DNA of 45,302 nucleotides from Caballeronia glebae (GTDB lineage: Bacteria > Pseudomonadota > Gammaproteobacteria > Burkholderiales > Burkholderiaceae), in the NCBI RefSeq assembly GCF_001545035.1, contig NZ_FCOJ02000059.1:1-45302 (forward strand), read 5' to 3'. This document shows positions 8,965 through 16,959 of this stretch, piece after piece (the first letter of the stretch is position 1; each line of letters opens with the position of its first letter). Below the pieces are notes generated by a model that did not search any database, was not told where the DNA came from, and worked only from the letters and a program-made list of their open reading frames with translations. Made by a program: the position numbers and the translations under genes.

Positions 8965-10065
8965 ATGAGCAAGAACGCATTGACATCGCTACTCGGCATC
9001 GACACGCCGATCATTCAGGCGCCGATGGCGGGCGTGAGCACGCCCGCGCTCGCGGCGGCCGTATCGAATGCGGGCGGCCTCGGCTCGCTCGGCGTCGGCG
9101 CGATGAACGCGGAGGGCGCGCGCAAGGTGATTCGAGAGACGCGCGAACTCACTGGCCGGCCGTTCAACATCAACGTGTTCTGTCATGCGCCGGCCAGCGC
9201 CGATGCCGCCGTCGAGCAGGCATGGACCGACTGGCTCGCGCCCGTGTTCGCGCAATACGGCGCGACGCCGCCTCGGAAGCTGAGCGAGATCTACACGAGC
9301 TTCATCGTCGACGAGGCGATGCTGCGTGTGTTCGTCGAAGAGAAGCCGGCGATCGTGAGTTTTCACTTCGGCTTGCCGTCGAAGGAATATATCGATGCGT
9401 TGCGCAACGCCGGCATCAAACTGATTGCATCTGCAACTAATGTGCGCGAGGCGGAACAGGTCGTGGCCGCGGGCATGGATGCGATCGTCGCGCAAGGTTT
9501 GGAAGCGGGCGGACATCGCGGCATCTTCGACCCGCAAGCCGATGACGACAAGCTCGGCACTTTCGCGCTCACGCGTCTGCTCGCCAGCAGGTTCGACGTG
9601 CCCGTGATCGCGGCGGGCGGCATCATGGACGGCGCGGGCATCGCGGCGGCGCTCGCGCTCGGCGCGCAGGCGGCGCAACTCGGCACGGCGTTCGTGCCTT
9701 GCACGGAGACGTCGATCGATGAAGGGTTTCGTCGCGCGATCCTGAGCGATGCAGCCGGGCGCACGACGTTCACATCGGCGATCTCTGGCCGCAAGGCGCG
9801 CAGCCTCGTGAACAAGTTCACCGAACTGGGGCGCGACGCGCAAGCGCCCGCGATTCCCGCTTATCCCATCACCTACGATGCAGGCAAGGCATTGCACGCG
9901 GCGGCGAAAGCAAAGAACGAATTCGGCTACGGCGCGCAATGGGCGGGACAAGCCGCCGCGCTCGCGCGTGAGTTGCCGGCCGCCGAATTGATGGCGCGGC
10001 TGCAAGCGGAGCTGCAGGAAAGTATCGCGGGATTGCAGCAATATGCATCGCGCCGATCGGTGTAA
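8965..10065 (+). CDS. nitronate monooxygenase (2-nitropropane dioxygenase family)
   Basis: 366 residues forming an FMN-binding TIM barrel. Family motifs: IIQAPMAGVSTPALAAAVSN at the N-terminus, GGLGSLGVG, GLEAGGHRG (the His is the class I NMO catalytic base), AAGGIMDGAGIAAALALGA and GTAFVPC for phosphate binding. Such enzymes oxidise alkyl nitronates such as propionate-3-nitronate to aldehyde/keto acid and nitrite. The ATG was chosen by the conserved N-terminus and the AAGGAAG just upstream. It stands between a LysR gene and atsK, with a 108-base gap to atsK, so it may be a separate unit. The native substrate is not known. Confidence 0.9.
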   Translation: MSKNALTSLLGIDTPIIQAPMAGVSTPALAAAVSNAGGLGSLGVGAMNAEGARKVIRETRELTGRPFNINVFCHAPASADAAVEQAWTDWLAPVFAQYGATPPRKLSEIYTSFIVDEAMLRVFVEEKPAIVSFHFGLPSKEYIDALRNAGIKLIASATNVREAEQVVAAGMDAIVAQGLEAGGHRGIFDPQADDDKLGTFALTRLLASRFDVPVIAAGGIMDGAGIAAALALGAQAAQLGTAFVPCTETSIDEGFRRAILSDAAGRTTFTSAISGRKARSLVNKFTELGRDAQAPAIPAYPITYDAGKALHAAAKAKNEFGYGAQWAGQAAALARELPAAELMARLQAELQESIAGLQQYASRRSV

Positions 10066-10173
10066 AGCTTAGTCGAAACGCTTCGTTGGTTGAGTGTCCT
10101 GCCGATGCTTCAATGTTTCCGTCGCATTCAATGCGGCCTGCATCCGACAAACACATACCAACGGAGATTTTCG

Positions 10174-11112
10174 ATGTCCGAACTCCCCACGCTCGCCGCC
10201 GAATCCACGCTTGCGCCCGTCACGTCGAATGAGCCGTTCCAAGTGCGCCCGATCGGCGGGCGCATCGGCGCGGAAGTGCGCGGCGTGACGCTTTCCGCCG
10301 ATCTCGACGATCACGCCATCGCCGAGATCAACAAGGCATTGCTCGAACACAAGGTGCTGTTCTTTCGCGGCCAGTCCCATCTCGACGACGCCACGCAGGA
10401 GGCCTTCGCCGCGCGGTTCGGGGAGACCGTCGCGCATCCGACCGTGCCATCGCTTGCGAGCGGCAGCCGTCTGCTCGAACTCGATTCGAAGCACGGCACG
10501 CGCGCGAACTCCTGGCATACGGACGTGACCTTCGTAGATGCTTACCCGAAGATATCGATTCTGCGCGGCGTGGTGATTCCGCCCGCCGGCGGCGACACGG
10601 TATGGGCCAACACGGCCGCCGCGTATGCGAATCTGCCCGAACCCCTGCGCGATCTCGCCGACAAGCTCTGGGCGCTGCATTCGAACGCTTACGACTATGC
10701 CGCCACGCGCCAAGTGGCCGACACCGAATCCGAGCGCGAGTATCGCAAGCAGTTCACGTCGACGCTCTACGAGACGGAGCATCCGGTCGTGCGCGTGCAT
10801 CCTGAAACGGGTGAACGCACGCTCGTGCTGGGCCACTTCGTGCAGCGCTTCCTTGGTTTGTCGCAACGCGATTCGGATCGCCTCAAGGAACTCTTCCACG
10901 ATCACGTCACGCGCCTCGAAAACACCGTGCGCTGGCGCTGGACGCAAGGCGATGTCGCGATCTGGGACAACCGCGCGACCCAGCATTACGCGGTCGCCGA
11001 TTACGCCGACGCGCATCGCGTGGTGCGCCGCGCGACCGTGCATGGCGATGTGCCCGCAGGCATCGACGGGCGTCGCAGCCGCATCGTCAAACAGGAAACG
11101 CGCACCGCCTGA
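10174..11112 (+). CDS. atsK: alpha-ketoglutarate-dependent sulfate ester dioxygenase (AtsK-like, TauD family)
   Basis: 312 residues. The TauD-family iron site is visible: His115 and Asp117 in SWHTDVTF and the distal His271 in DNRATQHYAV, followed by the 2-oxoglutarate-binding Arg in HRVVRR. From memory, the whole body resembles the Pseudomonas putida alkylsulfatase AtsK more than TauD (GRIGAEVRGV, GDTVWANTAAAY, WRWTQGDVAIWDN). AtsK oxidises alkyl sulfate esters to aldehyde and sulfate with succinate and CO2 release, supplying sulfur under sulfate limitation. The following ABC transporter of the sulfonate/sulfate ester type supports this. Taurine or another sulfonate as substrate remains possible. 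Confidence 0.87.
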   Translation: MSELPTLAAESTLAPVTSNEPFQVRPIGGRIGAEVRGVTLSADLDDHAIAEINKALLEHKVLFFRGQSHLDDATQEAFAARFGETVAHPTVPSLASGSRLLELDSKHGTRANSWHTDVTFVDAYPKISILRGVVIPPAGGDTVWANTAAAYANLPEPLRDLADKLWALHSNAYDYAATRQVADTESEREYRKQFTSTLYETEHPVVRVHPETGERTLVLGHFVQRFLGLSQRDSDRLKELFHDHVTRLENTVRWRWTQGDVAIWDNRATQHYAVADYADAHRVVRRATVHGDVPAGIDGRRSRIVKQETRTA

Positions 11113-11182
11113 CGCGCTTGCTCCCGCCGCATGCACTGGCGATGCGCGTCATCGCCAGCGATCCACTCTTTCTCATTGCACG

Positions 11183-12268
11183 ATGACACTACGATTCAAG
11201 CTCTTCGTCGGTACGGCGACGCTGTTCGCCGCGCTCATCGGTCCCGCGCATGCCGCCGATCCCGCCGTGGTGCGCATCGGCGTGGCGCAGCAGGGCAGCG
11301 GCGATCCGCCCGTGTTCGGTGGCTCGCCCGCCGCGACCGCGCTCTTGCAGCATCGTGTCGAAGATGCGTTGCAGGCCGAGCACGTCAAGGTCGAATGGAT
11401 CTTCTTCAAGGGCGCGGGGCCCGCCGTGAACGAGGCGCTCGCGAACAAGCAACTCGACTTCGCGTATCAGGGCGATCTGCCTTCCGTGCTCGGCCGCGCG
11501 AACGGATTGAAGACGCATTTGCTGCTGGCGTCGAACGTGCGCACGGGCGTGTATCTCGCGGTGCCGCCGGATTCCGACATCAAGAGCGTCAAGGATCTGA
11601 AGGGCCGGCGCGTGGGCATCTTTCGCGGGACAAATCTGCAACTCGTCGCGGATAACGTGCTGAAGCAAAACGGCCTCACCGAACGCGATCTGCGCGTGAT
11701 CAATCTCGATAGCGCCGCCGCGCAGGCCGCGCTCGCATCGAAGGGCGTCGATGCGGTGTTCCTCGATTACTCGCTCTTCAAGCTGCAACGTCAGGGGCTG
11801 GCGAAGATCGTCTACGCATCGCGCGACGACGGCGTGCAACTCACGCGCCAGGCGCATTTGCTCGTGCTCGAAGACTTCGAGAAAGCGCATCCCGACACGG
11901 TGCAGAAGGTCGTGACCGCGGTGGTTCAGGCGGCGCAATGGTCTTCCGACGAAGCCAATCGCAATGCGCTTTTCGCGTTGTGGGCGAAGAGCGGCGTGCC
12001 TGTCGAATCGTGGGCGTCCGAGTATGACAAACAGCCGATGAAGGACCGCATGTCGCCGCTCATCGACCCGTTCCTCGTCGCGCGCTATCAGTCCGTCGCC
12101 GACGATGCCTTGCGGCTGAATCTGATTCGCCAGCCCGTCAGCGTGAACGGATGGTTCGAGCCGAAGTATCTCGATCAGGCGTTGAAGTCGCTGAAGCTCG
12201 AAGCGTACTGGCCGCGCTTCGATGCATCGGGCAAACCGGCCGGCGAGCATCTTGCGGAGAATCGATAA
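11183..12268 (+). CDS. ABC transporter substrate-binding protein, sulfonate/sulfate ester type
   Basis: 361 residues with a Sec signal peptide (likely cleavage AHA-A at 24/25). The mature protein is of the SsuA/TauA/AtsR class: RIGVAQQGSG near the start, KGAGPAVNEALANKQLDFAYQGDLPS, and LKGRRVGIFRGTNLQLVADNVLKQ. It should bind an alkyl sulfonate or sulfate ester in the periplasm and deliver it to the two permeases encoded next. It is 70 bases downstream of atsK and its stop codon abuts the first permease start with no gap. The likely counterpart in P. putida S-313 is AtsR. Confidence 0.88.
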   Translation: MTLRFKLFVGTATLFAALIGPAHAADPAVVRIGVAQQGSGDPPVFGGSPAATALLQHRVEDALQAEHVKVEWIFFKGAGPAVNEALANKQLDFAYQGDLPSVLGRANGLKTHLLLASNVRTGVYLAVPPDSDIKSVKDLKGRRVGIFRGTNLQLVADNVLKQNGLTERDLRVINLDSAAAQAALASKGVDAVFLDYSLFKLQRQGLAKIVYASRDDGVQLTRQAHLLVLEDFEKAHPDTVQKVVTAVVQAAQWSSDEANRNALFALWAKSGVPVESWASEYDKQPMKDRMSPLIDPFLVARYQSVADDALRLNLIRQPVSVNGWFEPKYLDQALKSLKLEAYWPRFDASGKPAGEHLAENR

Positions 12269-13093
12269 ATGGCCAATGCACTGACGCGTGTGCTTCTGCC
12301 TGCGGATCGTGCGCGCGGAACTTCGGCGACGGATACGTTGCGCGCGATCGGCTGGACCGCATTGCCGTGGATCGTGCCCATCATCTGCGCGTTGCTATGG
12401 GTACTTGGTTCGCACTACGGATGGATTTCCGCGCAAGTGTTGCCGCCACCCGCGCTCGTGTTCGAAACGCTCGGCGGGCTCGCGAAGAGCGGCGAGTTGT
12501 GGATGCATCTGTGGGCGAGCATGACGCGTGCCGCTGTCGGGTTCGGCGGCGGCGTGGTGCTCGGTATCCTGCTGGGCGGATTGCTCGGCCTGTCGCGCAC
12601 GCTGGAAGCCTACGTGCTGCCGAGCTTCAACGCGATCGTGCAGGTGCCCGTGCTCGGCTGGTTGCCGTTTCTGATGATCGTCGTCGGCATCGGTGAGCCG
12701 TTGAAGTATCTGTTGATCGGACATGCGGCGCTCGTGCCGGTCACGCTCAGCACGTTGCAAGGCTTTCGCGGCACGCCGCGCGCGTTGCGGGAAGTCGCGT
12801 CGGTGTATCGCTATACGCGCTGGCAGGTCATTACGCGCGTGACCTTGCCCGCCGCGATTCCCGTCATCGGGACAGGCGTGCGGCTCGCGTTCACGAAGGC
12901 GTGGTTGACGCTCGTCGTCGTTGAACTGGTCGCGTCGTCGGAAGGGCTGGGTTATCTGATCGTGTATGGACGGCAGCTCTTTCAGCTCGATCTCGTGCTG
13001 GCTGCCGTGCTGATCGTCGGTGCGATCGGATATGCAGCGGATCGCTTGCTCGATGCCCTCGAACGCAAACTGCAACGCGGCCGGCCCAATTGA
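12269..13093 (+). CDS. ABC transporter permease 1, SsuC/AtsB type
   Basis: 274 residues with about six membrane helices and the BPD_transp_1 EAA loop (ALREVASVYRYTRWQVITRVTLPAAIP), the site that contacts the ATPase. The ATG directly follows the TAA of the binding-protein gene, so translation is probably coupled. It carries a ~30-residue N-terminal extension before the first helix. It is a paralogue of the next gene. Confidence 0.9.
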   Translation: MANALTRVLLPADRARGTSATDTLRAIGWTALPWIVPIICALLWVLGSHYGWISAQVLPPPALVFETLGGLAKSGELWMHLWASMTRAAVGFGGGVVLGILLGGLLGLSRTLEAYVLPSFNAIVQVPVLGWLPFLMIVVGIGEPLKYLLIGHAALVPVTLSTLQGFRGTPRALREVASVYRYTRWQVITRVTLPAAIPVIGTGVRLAFTKAWLTLVVVELVASSEGLGYLIVYGRQLFQLDLVLAAVLIVGAIGYAADRLLDALERKLQRGRPN

Positions 13094-13103
13094 GGATCAA
13101 CCT

Positions 13104-13886
13104 ATGTCGACGCTGGATTCGGAAGCGGGAACAGTCAAAGGATCATGGCGCGGCGTCGTGTTGCCGATAGGCGCGCTCGCGATATGGTGGTTCGCGTCGC
13201 GCGGCGCGCAAGTGGGACACGGCGTGATGGTTTCGCCCGCGCAGGTCTGGGATACAGCCGTCGAGCAGGTTCGCAGCGGCGCGCTCGTGCGTGCGTTGTC
13301 GGCATCGCTTGCGCGCGAATTGACGGGCTTTGCGATCGGCACGAGTCTCGGCCTTGCGCTCGGCGCATTGCTCGGCATATCGAAGCTGGCCAATCGCGCG
13401 ATTGCACCGAGCTTCAACACGTTCAAGCAAGTGTCGTTGTTCGCGTGGATTCCGCTGATATCCGTGTGGTTCGGTCTCGGCGATGTCGCGAAGGTCGTGT
13501 TCCTGTCGCTCGCCGCGCTCGTGCCCGTGGTCATGCATACGAGCGACGGCATTCGCGCCGTGCCCGCGAACTGGCTCGACGTGGCGCGCGCGTATCGCTA
13601 TGGCAGGTTGCAAACGCTGGCGTATGTCGTGCTGCCCGCCGCACTGCCCTCGATCTTCACGGGCGTGTATCTCGCGCTCATCTATTCGTGGCTCGCGACG
13701 CTGGGGGCGGAATATTTGCTCGTCGCGGGCAGCGGGATCGGCAATACGCTCGTCGATGGCAGCGAGCAGTTTCGAATGGATCTCGTCGTGTTCGGCGTGA
13801 TCGTGGTCGGTTTGACGGGGTGGGCGTTGAACGCCTTCGCGCGCGGTGTGCAGCGGCGCTGGTTCGGTGCGCCGCGCGCGGCTTGA
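13104..13886 (+). CDS. ABC transporter permease 2, SsuC/AtsB type
   Basis: 260 residues, about six membrane helices, with its own EAA loop (NWLDVARAYRYGRLQTLAYVVLPAALP). The start is the ATG after TGAGGATCAACCT, 10 bases past the previous stop. Two different permeases in one operon point to a heterodimeric channel, unlike SsuC or TauC, which work as homodimers. In the ats system of P. putida S-313 I recall AtsB carrying two permease domains in one polypeptide, so these two genes could be its split equivalent. Confidence 0.88.
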   Translation: MSTLDSEAGTVKGSWRGVVLPIGALAIWWFASRGAQVGHGVMVSPAQVWDTAVEQVRSGALVRALSASLARELTGFAIGTSLGLALGALLGISKLANRAIAPSFNTFKQVSLFAWIPLISVWFGLGDVAKVVFLSLAALVPVVMHTSDGIRAVPANWLDVARAYRYGRLQTLAYVVLPAALPSIFTGVYLALIYSWLATLGAEYLLVAGSGIGNTLVDGSEQFRMDLVVFGVIVVGLTGWALNAFARGVQRRWFGAPRAA

Positions 13887-13900
13887 GGAGAAACCAGAAA

Positions 13901-14671
13901 ATGACAACGCAAGTAGAGCAGGACCGCGGACTGACGTTGCGGCACGTGAACAAGCGATTCAACGGCGATGCCGCGCCGCCTGTGCTCGATCGCATCGATC
14001 TGTCGATTGCGAGCGGCGAGTTCGTGAGCATCGTCGGGGCGAGCGGTTGCGGCAAGTCGACGTTACTGCGGCTCATCGCCGGGCTCGACGGCGACTACGA
14101 CGGAGAGATCGACTTCGGCGGCGAGCGCGTCGTGACGACCGATCTGTCGCGCGGTATCGTGTTCCAGGATCATCGGCTGTTTCCGTGGCTCGATGTCGAG
14201 CAGAACGTCGCCGTGGCGTTGCGCAATGCGCGGCTATCGAAGGCGGAGAAGGCGCGCGCGGTGGCGGAGCATGTCGAACTCGTGGGATTGAAGGGCTGCG
14301 AGCGGCATTATCCGCATCAGTTGTCGGGCGGCATGGCGCAGCGGGTGGCGATCGCGCGGGGGCTCGTGAACCGGCCGCGTCTGCTGCTGCTCGATGAGCC
14401 CTTCGGTGCGCTCGACGCGCTCACGCGCGGCCGCCTGCAGCTCGAATTGCAGCGGATATGGGAGCACGAGCGGATCACGATGGTGCTCGTCACGCATGAT
14501 GTCGAGGAGGCCGTACTGCTGTCGGACCGGATCGTGGTGATGCAGGCGCGGCCGGGGCGCATCGGGGAAGTGGTGGAGGTCGCGCTGCCCAGGCCACGGA
14601 AGGTGGGGGATCGCAAGGTCGCGCGGCTGCGGGACGACATCGTGGAGGGGTTTTTTACGGAGGCCGCCTAA
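13901..14671 (+). CDS. ABC transporter ATP-binding protein, SsuB/AtsC type
   Basis: 256 residues. Walker A GASGCGKST (46-54), Q-loop region VFQDHRLFPW, signature LSGGMAQRVAIARGL, Walker B LLLLDEPFGALD and H-loop VTHDVEEAV are all intact. This nucleotide-binding subunit powers import by the two permeases. GAGGAG just before the ATG is the ribosome-binding site. The stop codon overlaps the stop of the convergent SnoaL-like gene (4 bases), so the two transcripts meet with no terminator between them. Confidence 0.92.
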   Translation: MTTQVEQDRGLTLRHVNKRFNGDAAPPVLDRIDLSIASGEFVSIVGASGCGKSTLLRLIAGLDGDYDGEIDFGGERVVTTDLSRGIVFQDHRLFPWLDVEQNVAVALRNARLSKAEKARAVAEHVELVGLKGCERHYPHQLSGGMAQRVAIARGLVNRPRLLLLDEPFGALDALTRGRLQLELQRIWEHERITMVLVTHDVEEAVLLSDRIVVMQARPGRIGEVVEVALPRPRKVGDRKVARLRDDIVEGFFTEAA

Positions 14672-15042
14672 AGCTGCGCTTCGATGGCCGCTTTATCGAT
14701 CACCGACCAGACGCGTTCGATCTTCGCATCGCGGAACTCATAGAAAACGTTCTCGCGGAACACGACGCGTTTTCCATTGACATGCAGGCCGAGGAAGTCC
14801 GCCTTCGGCGTACATTCGAACCGCAACCGGCAAGCGACGCGCGGCGGCTCCGCAATCAGCAACTCGATTTCGAAGCGGAGATCGGGAATCTCGCGAACGT
14901 CTTTTCTCAGCAGATCGCGATAATCGTCGAGCGACAGCGCGCGACCGTTGTACTGCAGCGCGTCATGAACGAACGTGCCGAGATTCGCCCAATCCCGCGC
15001 GTTCAGACAAGCGATGTACGTCCGATAGATATCTGAAAGCAT
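14668..15042 (-). CDS. SnoaL-like / NTF2-fold ester cyclase family protein
   Basis: 124 residues. The pattern fits the SnoaL-like polyketide cyclase branch of the NTF2 fold: an N-terminal YRTYIACLNARDWANLGTFVHD, then LSLDDYRDLLRKDVREIPDLRFEIELLIAEPPRVACRLRFECTPKADFLGLHVNGKRV, and an ENVFYEFRDAKIERVWSVID tail. Such proteins are small cavity folds of diverse and mostly unassigned function. GGAG lies about 9 bases before the ATG. It is divergent from hcp, with 231 bases of shared regulatory DNA; a joint response with hcp is possible but not shown. Confidence 0.8.
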   Translation of the reverse strand: MLSDIYRTYIACLNARDWANLGTFVHDALQYNGRALSLDDYRDLLRKDVREIPDLRFEIELLIAEPPRVACRLRFECTPKADFLGLHVNGKRVVFRENVFYEFRDAKIERVWSVIDKAAIEAQL

Positions 15043-15125
15043 CGGCTAAGCTCCGAATCGAATGGCGATTCGCGCATCCTCTCACAACGCTGTTTGCGCC
15101 CATCCTCAACCTCCTCGCTCGATCG

Positions 15126-15152
15126 TTGACGTTAGTCACAAAGATCGTGACT
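15126..15152. promoter_or_regulatory. Fnr/Dnr-like box and adjoining inverted repeat upstream of hcp
   Basis: TTGAC-GTTA-GTCAC (15126-15139) matches the Crp/Fnr-family architecture TTGAN-N4-NTCAA with one palindrome mismatch, as in Dnr/Nnr-type boxes. It overlaps a second perfect repeat AGTCAC-N7-GTGACT (15134-15152). Anaerobic or NO-responsive control of hcp is the natural reading. Confidence 0.5.
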
Positions 15153-15171
15153 CAAAGTTGGTGCGGCATTA

Positions 15172-15194
15172 AAGATTCATCCAGAATACATCAA
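15172..15194. promoter_or_regulatory. NsrR-like operator upstream of hcp
   Basis: The left half AAGATTCATCC and right half GAATACATCAA around a central A follow the NsrR consensus AAGATGYATTT-N-AAATRCATCTT at most positions. NsrR is the Rrf2-family nitric oxide sensor that represses hcp-hcr and hmp in beta- and gamma-proteobacteria. The site lies ~80 bases before the hcp start. A GATTCATC ... GATGAATC repeat extends past it. Confidence 0.65.
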
Positions 15195-15273
15195 ATAGAT
15201 GAATCACTTGCCGACAAACCGCTTCGGTTCAACCCGTGACCGCGCGCGTCATCGATCAAAAGGAGAAGGATCC

Positions 15274-16941
15274 GTGTTTTGCTACCAATGCGAACAAACC
15301 GACCGCACCAATGGACAACCCGGCTGTGCCTCGGCGAAAGGCAACTGCGGCAAGGACGCGACTACTGCGGATTTGCAAGACTTGCTGGTGCATGCTCTAA
15401 AAGGTATTGGACAGTACGCTGCGCTTGCTCGCGGACTGGGCGAGTCAGATCGAGAGGCGGATCGCTTTATTCTCTTTGGGCTTTTCACCACGCTGACCAA
15501 CGTGAACTTCGACGCTGCCCGTTTCACGGCGTTTCTGCGAGAAGCCGCAACTACGCGCAACCGTGTCAAGGCCCGGTGCGACGAACTCGCGCAAGCGCGC
15601 GGCACGACGATCCAGCCGTTGTCCGACGCCGCAGCCTGGCAGCCGGGCGCGTCGTTGCCCGAGTTGCTTGCTCAAGCAAGCACGGTCGGCATCCAGGAAG
15701 GCCTCAAAAAACTCGGAGAGGATGTCATCGGGTTGCGAGCACTCGTGCTTTATGGGCTCAAAGGCGTAGCTGCTTACGCACACCACGCGCGAGTGCTCGG
15801 CTATGAAAGCGAGGAGGTCTACGCCGGTGTGGAAACCACTCTCGATTTTCTTGCTCGTCATCCGACCGATGTGAATGCGTTGCTTTCGCATGCTCTTGAG
15901 CTGGGACAATTGAATCTCAAGGTTATGGAGTTGCTCGACGCTGCAAACACGGGTCGTTTCGGCATTCCGCAGCCGACCTCTGTACGCATGACGCCGGTGG
16001 CTGGCAAGGCCATTCTCGTATCCGGTCACGACCTCGGCGATCTGCATGCGCTTCTGGAAGCGACCAAGGGAACCGGCGTGCAGGTCTATACGCACGGCGA
16101 GATGCTGCCTGCGCATGGCTATCCGACGCTCAAAGCTTACGAGCATCTGGCCGGCAACTACGGCGGGGCCTGGCAAGAGCAGCACAGTGATTTCGCGAAG
16201 TTCCCGGGGCCGATCTTGATGACGTCGAATTGCATCATCGAGCCCTTGCCGTTGTATCGCCAGCGCATCTTCACCACGGGTCCGGTGGGCTGGCCCGGCG
16301 TGCGCCATCTTGCAGATCATGACTTCACGACGCTGATTCAGGCGGCAAAGGCGCTGCCGGGATTCCGGGAGACGGCATCCGACGAAAGCATCACGGTAGG
16401 CTTCGGGCATGACGCTGTCCTCGGGGTAGCAGGGAAGGTCGTTGACGCGGTCAAGGCTGGAAAGATTCGTCACTTCTTTTTGATCGGCGGGTGCGATGGC
16501 GCCGCACCTGGGCGCAACTACTACACCGAGTTCGCTCAGCAGGCCCCGGACGACACGGTGGTGATGACCCTCGGCTGCAACAAGTATCGCTTCAATCGCC
16601 ATCAGTTCGGCGACATCGAGGGCATTCCCCGTCTGCTCGATCTTGGCCAGTGCAACGACAGCTATTCGGCGATTCGAATCGCGACTGCCTTGGCTACTGC
16701 GTTCGGCTGCGGCGTGAATGATCTTCCGTTATCCTTGGTAATTTCATGGTTCGAGCAAAAGGCAGCCGCCGTATTGCTTACACTTCTTGCCCTGGGAATT
16801 CGCAATATCAGACTTGGGCCGACGCTCCCTGCGTTTCTCACCCCGAACGCGCTCGACATCCTCGTGAAGCAGTTCGGCATCCAGCCACTCGGCGACGCAC
16901 GAACCGATCTCGCCATGGCACTCGCTCCGCGAGCAGCCTGA
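15274..16941 (+). CDS. hcp: hybrid cluster protein (nitric oxide reductase / hydroxylamine reductase)
   Basis: 555 residues, the length of E. coli Hcp. The N-terminal cysteines (Cys3, 6, 18, 25) have spacing CX2CX11CX6C, the class that binds a [2Fe-2S] cluster in enterobacteria, not the clostridial [4Fe-4S] type. Hybrid cluster ligands lie in GGCDGAAPGR, LGCNKYRFN and GQCNDSY near the C-terminal third. Hcp reduces NO (and hydroxylamine in vitro) in the cytoplasm and is tied to nitrosative stress defence. The start is the GTG at 15274: it gives the conserved MFCYQCEQT start and follows AGGAGAAGGA. An NsrR-like operator and an Fnr-like box lie upstream. Do not confuse it with the T6SS tube protein, also called Hcp. 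Codon use is less GC-biased than in the flanking genes. Confidence 0.95.
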   Translation: MFCYQCEQTDRTNGQPGCASAKGNCGKDATTADLQDLLVHALKGIGQYAALARGLGESDREADRFILFGLFTTLTNVNFDAARFTAFLREAATTRNRVKARCDELAQARGTTIQPLSDAAAWQPGASLPELLAQASTVGIQEGLKKLGEDVIGLRALVLYGLKGVAAYAHHARVLGYESEEVYAGVETTLDFLARHPTDVNALLSHALELGQLNLKVMELLDAANTGRFGIPQPTSVRMTPVAGKAILVSGHDLGDLHALLEATKGTGVQVYTHGEMLPAHGYPTLKAYEHLAGNYGGAWQEQHSDFAKFPGPILMTSNCIIEPLPLYRQRIFTTGPVGWPGVRHLADHDFTTLIQAAKALPGFRETASDESITVGFGHDAVLGVAGKVVDAVKAGKIRHFFLIGGCDGAAPGRNYYTEFAQQAPDDTVVMTLGCNKYRFNRHQFGDIEGIPRLLDLGQCNDSYSAIRIATALATAFGCGVNDLPLSLVISWFEQKAAAVLLTLLALGIRNIRLGPTLPAFLTPNALDILVKQFGIQPLGDARTDLAMALAPRAA

Positions 16942-16959
16942 GAGGAGAGGCGCGTACAC

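Noticed and set aside
10625..11182. N-terminal extension of the binding-protein frame into atsK
   Set aside because: The extension lies inside atsK in another frame and is Arg/Ser-rich; the ATG at 11183 begins a proper signal peptide.
15274..16941. Reading 'hcp' as the T6SS tube protein because a T6SS locus is in the window
   Set aside because: The 555-residue protein has hybrid iron-sulfur cluster cysteines; the T6SS Hcp is an unrelated protein of about 160-170 residues and is not seen here.
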